Source: a bacterium (GTDB lineage Bacteria; Caldisericota; Caldisericia; B22-G15). From it: a DNA stretch of 7,102 nucleotides. The DNA lies in contig JAAYUH010000059.1 of NCBI GenBank assembly GCA_012517755.1, forward strand, positions 1-7,102. The letters run 5' to 3'. Numbering within the stretch: the first letter of the stretch is position 1; every line of letters starts with the position of its first letter. Of the stretch, positions 5,441 through 7,102 are shown one piece after another. Under the pieces are notes generated by a model. The model searched no databases, was not told the DNA's origin, and saw only the letters and a list, made by a program, of their open reading frames with translations. The position numbers and the translations under genes were made by a program.

Positions 5441-6787
5441 TTATTTTCCTATACAGAAATTACTGAAGATTTCATTAATTGTATTTTCGTCAAACTCTTC
5501 ACCAATAATAAGTTTTAAATTCTTAATACTATCTTGTAAATTTATAGATATTTCATCTAAAGTTAGTTTGTTATCTAAAATCTCTTTTAATAAATTTTTT
5601 GCTTGAAGTAATAAATTTTTTTCTCTTAGAGTTATATAAAAAATTTCATTTAGTTTTGGTTTATTTTGATAATTTTCTGTTATTTTTATTTTTAAATTAT
5701 CAATTCCTTCTTTGGTTAAACAGGAAATCGATAATAAATTTTTTCCAATGAGTTTTTCTAAATCTCCATTCTTAAATGCAGATGGTAAATCATTTTTGTT
5801 TAAAATAGGAATAAAATTTTTATCTTTAACCTTTTCTATTGCATAAAAATCATCTTCATCTAAAGGAACAGATTGATCGAAAAGTAGAAGAATAATTGAA
5901 GATGAAGATAAAGCTTTTTCACTTCTCTCTTGAGCAATTTTGTCAAGACTATTTTTTATTTTTCTTATAACTCCTGCTGTATCTATTATTTCAATAGGAA
6001 CTCCTTCTATATATATTTTCTCTTTAATAACATCCCTTGTTGTGCCTGGAATTTCTGAAACAATAACTCTTTCTTCTTTCATTAAAATGTTAAAAAGTGA
6101 AGATTTTCCAACATTTGCTTTTCCAAAAATGGTTAATTTTATTCCTTCTATAAAAGATTTTTCATCTTCATATTTTGATAAAATCGTTTCAATCTTCTTT
6201 AAATTCTTAGCTAATATTTCCTGAATTTCATCCTCTCTTACTTCTTCAACATCATCAGGAAAAGAGATTGAACCCTCTATTTTTATTCTCAATGTATTTA
6301 AATCTTCGATTACTTCTTTTACTTTTTTTGTTAACTTACCTTCAAGTGTATTTATTGATGATTGAAGTTCATATAAATCACTCGAAAAAACAATCTTATT
6401 TATAGCTTGCGCAGAAATAAGATCAATTTTACCATTTAAAAATGCTCTTTCTGTAAATTCACCTGGTTTAGATAAACTTCCTCCATATTCAATTATTGTT
6501 GTTATTATTCTATCTATAAGAACTGGAGAAGAAAAGGTTTGAATTTCAACAACATCTTCGCCAGTATAAGAATTTGGGGATTTATAAAAAATTGTTATTG
6601 AGTCACCAAGGCTATTTCCATTATTATCATAAAGAAAAAAATGATAGGCAAATCTTGGCTTAATCTCTATCTCTTTTTTTATCAGTTTCTTTAAAATATA
6701 TAATGAATTAGAGCCTGAAATTCTAACAACTCCAATTGCCCCAAAACCTTTAGGAGTTGATATATTGACAATTGTCTCATTCTCCAT
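5441..6787 (-). CDS. mnmE: tRNA modification GTPase MnmE (TrmE)
   Basis: MnmE works with MnmG to install the (carboxymethyl)aminomethyl group on U34 of certain tRNAs, using a 5,10-methylene-THF-derived carbon and GTP hydrolysis. The 448-residue length is normal. The N-terminal tetrahydrofolate-binding domain shows ISTPKGFGAIGVVRISG (9-25), SYTGEDVVEI (73-82) and PGEFTERAFLNGKIDL (108-123). The G domain has P-loop GKANVGKSS (222-230, with potassium-binding Asn225), GTTRD (248-252), DTAG (269-272) and NKND (330-333). The C-terminus is the essential CIGK (445-448). Two conserved spots differ from most homologues: FSS at 85-87 instead of HGG, and Asp282 at the catalytic Glu position (see findings). 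The ATG at 6787 overlaps the jag stop by 11 bases, and no Shine-Dalgarno is evident, so translation probably relies on coupling to jag. The gene order jag-mnmE is the conserved one. Confidence 0.96.
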   Translation of the reverse strand: MENETIVNISTPKGFGAIGVVRISGSNSLYILKKLIKKEIEIKPRFAYHFFLYDNNGNSLGDSITIFYKSPNSYTGEDVVEIQTFSSPVLIDRIITTIIEYGGSLSKPGEFTERAFLNGKIDLISAQAINKIVFSSDLYELQSSINTLEGKLTKKVKEVIEDLNTLRIKIEGSISFPDDVEEVREDEIQEILAKNLKKIETILSKYEDEKSFIEGIKLTIFGKANVGKSSLFNILMKEERVIVSEIPGTTRDVIKEKIYIEGVPIEIIDTAGVIRKIKNSLDKIAQERSEKALSSSSIILLLFDQSVPLDEDDFYAIEKVKDKNFIPILNKNDLPSAFKNGDLEKLIGKNLLSISCLTKEGIDNLKIKITENYQNKPKLNEIFYITLREKNLLLQAKNLLKEILDNKLTLDEISINLQDSIKNLKLIIGEEFDENTINEIFSNFCIGK

Positions 6788-7102
6788 TTTTATTTTTTAA
6801 TGCAACAACTACTCTCCTATTTGGTTCTTTACCAATTGAATATGTGTAAACAGAAGCATTTTGTGAAAGTGATGTATGAATAATTTTTCTTGCCATTGCA
6901 CTCATTGGTTGTAAAATTTGATCTTTTCCAGTTTTTTTTGCTTTTATTGCAGCTTCAATAGCAAGATTTTTCAAATAATCTATCTGCTTCTGTTTATATC
7001 CACCAATATCAATAATGAACAATCTATCATCATTGAAATTTCTATGTAAAATTGAGTTTAGTAAATATTGTAATGTTGCTAATACTTTTCCCTGTTTTCC
7101 TA
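6777..7102 (-). CDS. jag: Jag/KhpB RNA-binding protein, C-terminal part (5' cut by window)
   Basis: The product is a cytoplasmic RNA-binding protein of the Jag (KhpB, SpoIIIJ-associated) family, which in Firmicutes works with KhpA and affects cell elongation and small-RNA biology. The frame is open to the right edge, so the TTG at 7022 is an internal Leu and not the start. Reading in from the edge, the GKQGKVLATLQYLLN segment is the GxxG loop and following helix of the KH domain. VDIGGY-type sequence (IIDIGGYK) then leads into the R3H domain, with the R-x3-H motif (ARKIIHT) encoded at 6876-6890 and a closing EPNRRVVVALK. The stop TGA at 6777-6779 lies inside mnmE. The N-terminal Jag domain, if present, is outside the window. 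YidC would be expected just upstream of it in the conserved gene order. Confidence 0.93.
   Translation of the reverse strand, partial: GKQGKVLATLQYLLNSILHRNFNDDRLFIIDIGGYKQKQIDYLKNLAIEAAIKAKKTGKDQILQPMSAMARKIIHTSLSQNASVYTYSIGKEPNRRVVVALKNKNGE

Noticed and set aside
7020..7022. TTG at 7022 (minus) as the start of a small R3H-only protein.
   Set aside because: The same frame continues to the right edge and encodes the KH-domain GxxG segment expected before R3H in Jag.

Overview
This is an AT-rich, gene-dense bacterial chromosomal segment; I judge it to be roughly 30% G+C by eye. It reads as housekeeping and core energy metabolism of an anaerobe. The linked jag and mnmE genes, with Shine-Dalgarno sites at some genes, point to Bacteria. 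The ferredoxin-dependent 2-oxoacid oxidoreductase, the archaeal-type phosphoglycerate mutase (ApgM) and the membrane polyferredoxin suggest a strictly anaerobic lifestyle. The phylum cannot be settled from this window. All genes use ordinary stops and show no sign of recoding. I see no tRNA, rRNA, CRISPR array, insertion sequence or phage gene.

Layout. Positions 1-2676 (+) form a probable operon: the 3' part of iorA, then iorB overlapping it by one base, then 16 bases on a LacD-family class I aldolase. A 53-base AT-only gap separates this from apgM, which runs convergently (2730-3959, -). A 105-base divergent spacer (3960-4064) follows, probably with promoters for apgM and for a membrane iron-sulfur protein (4065-5414, +). 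That protein has an unusual secreted N-terminal domain and an Asn-rich linker. Its 3' end converges on mnmE (5441-6787, -), with a 26-base gap holding a perfect 15-base palindrome. mnmE overlaps the end of jag (6777 to the right edge, -), which is cut by the window. The jag-mnmE order is the conserved rpmH-rnpA-yidC-jag-mnmE arrangement, so yidC probably lies just beyond the right edge.

Function. IorAB oxidatively decarboxylates aromatic 2-oxoacids to acyl-CoA and reduces ferredoxin. The aldolase and ApgM both belong to sugar-phosphate metabolism. The membrane polyferredoxin could pass low-potential electrons at the membrane, but that link is inference. Jag and MnmE belong to RNA binding and tRNA modification.

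I did not find a convincing undescribed system. The points most worth checking are the domain architecture of the membrane polyferredoxin, the isolated GC-rich palindrome, and unusual residues at conserved sites in MnmE and ApgM.
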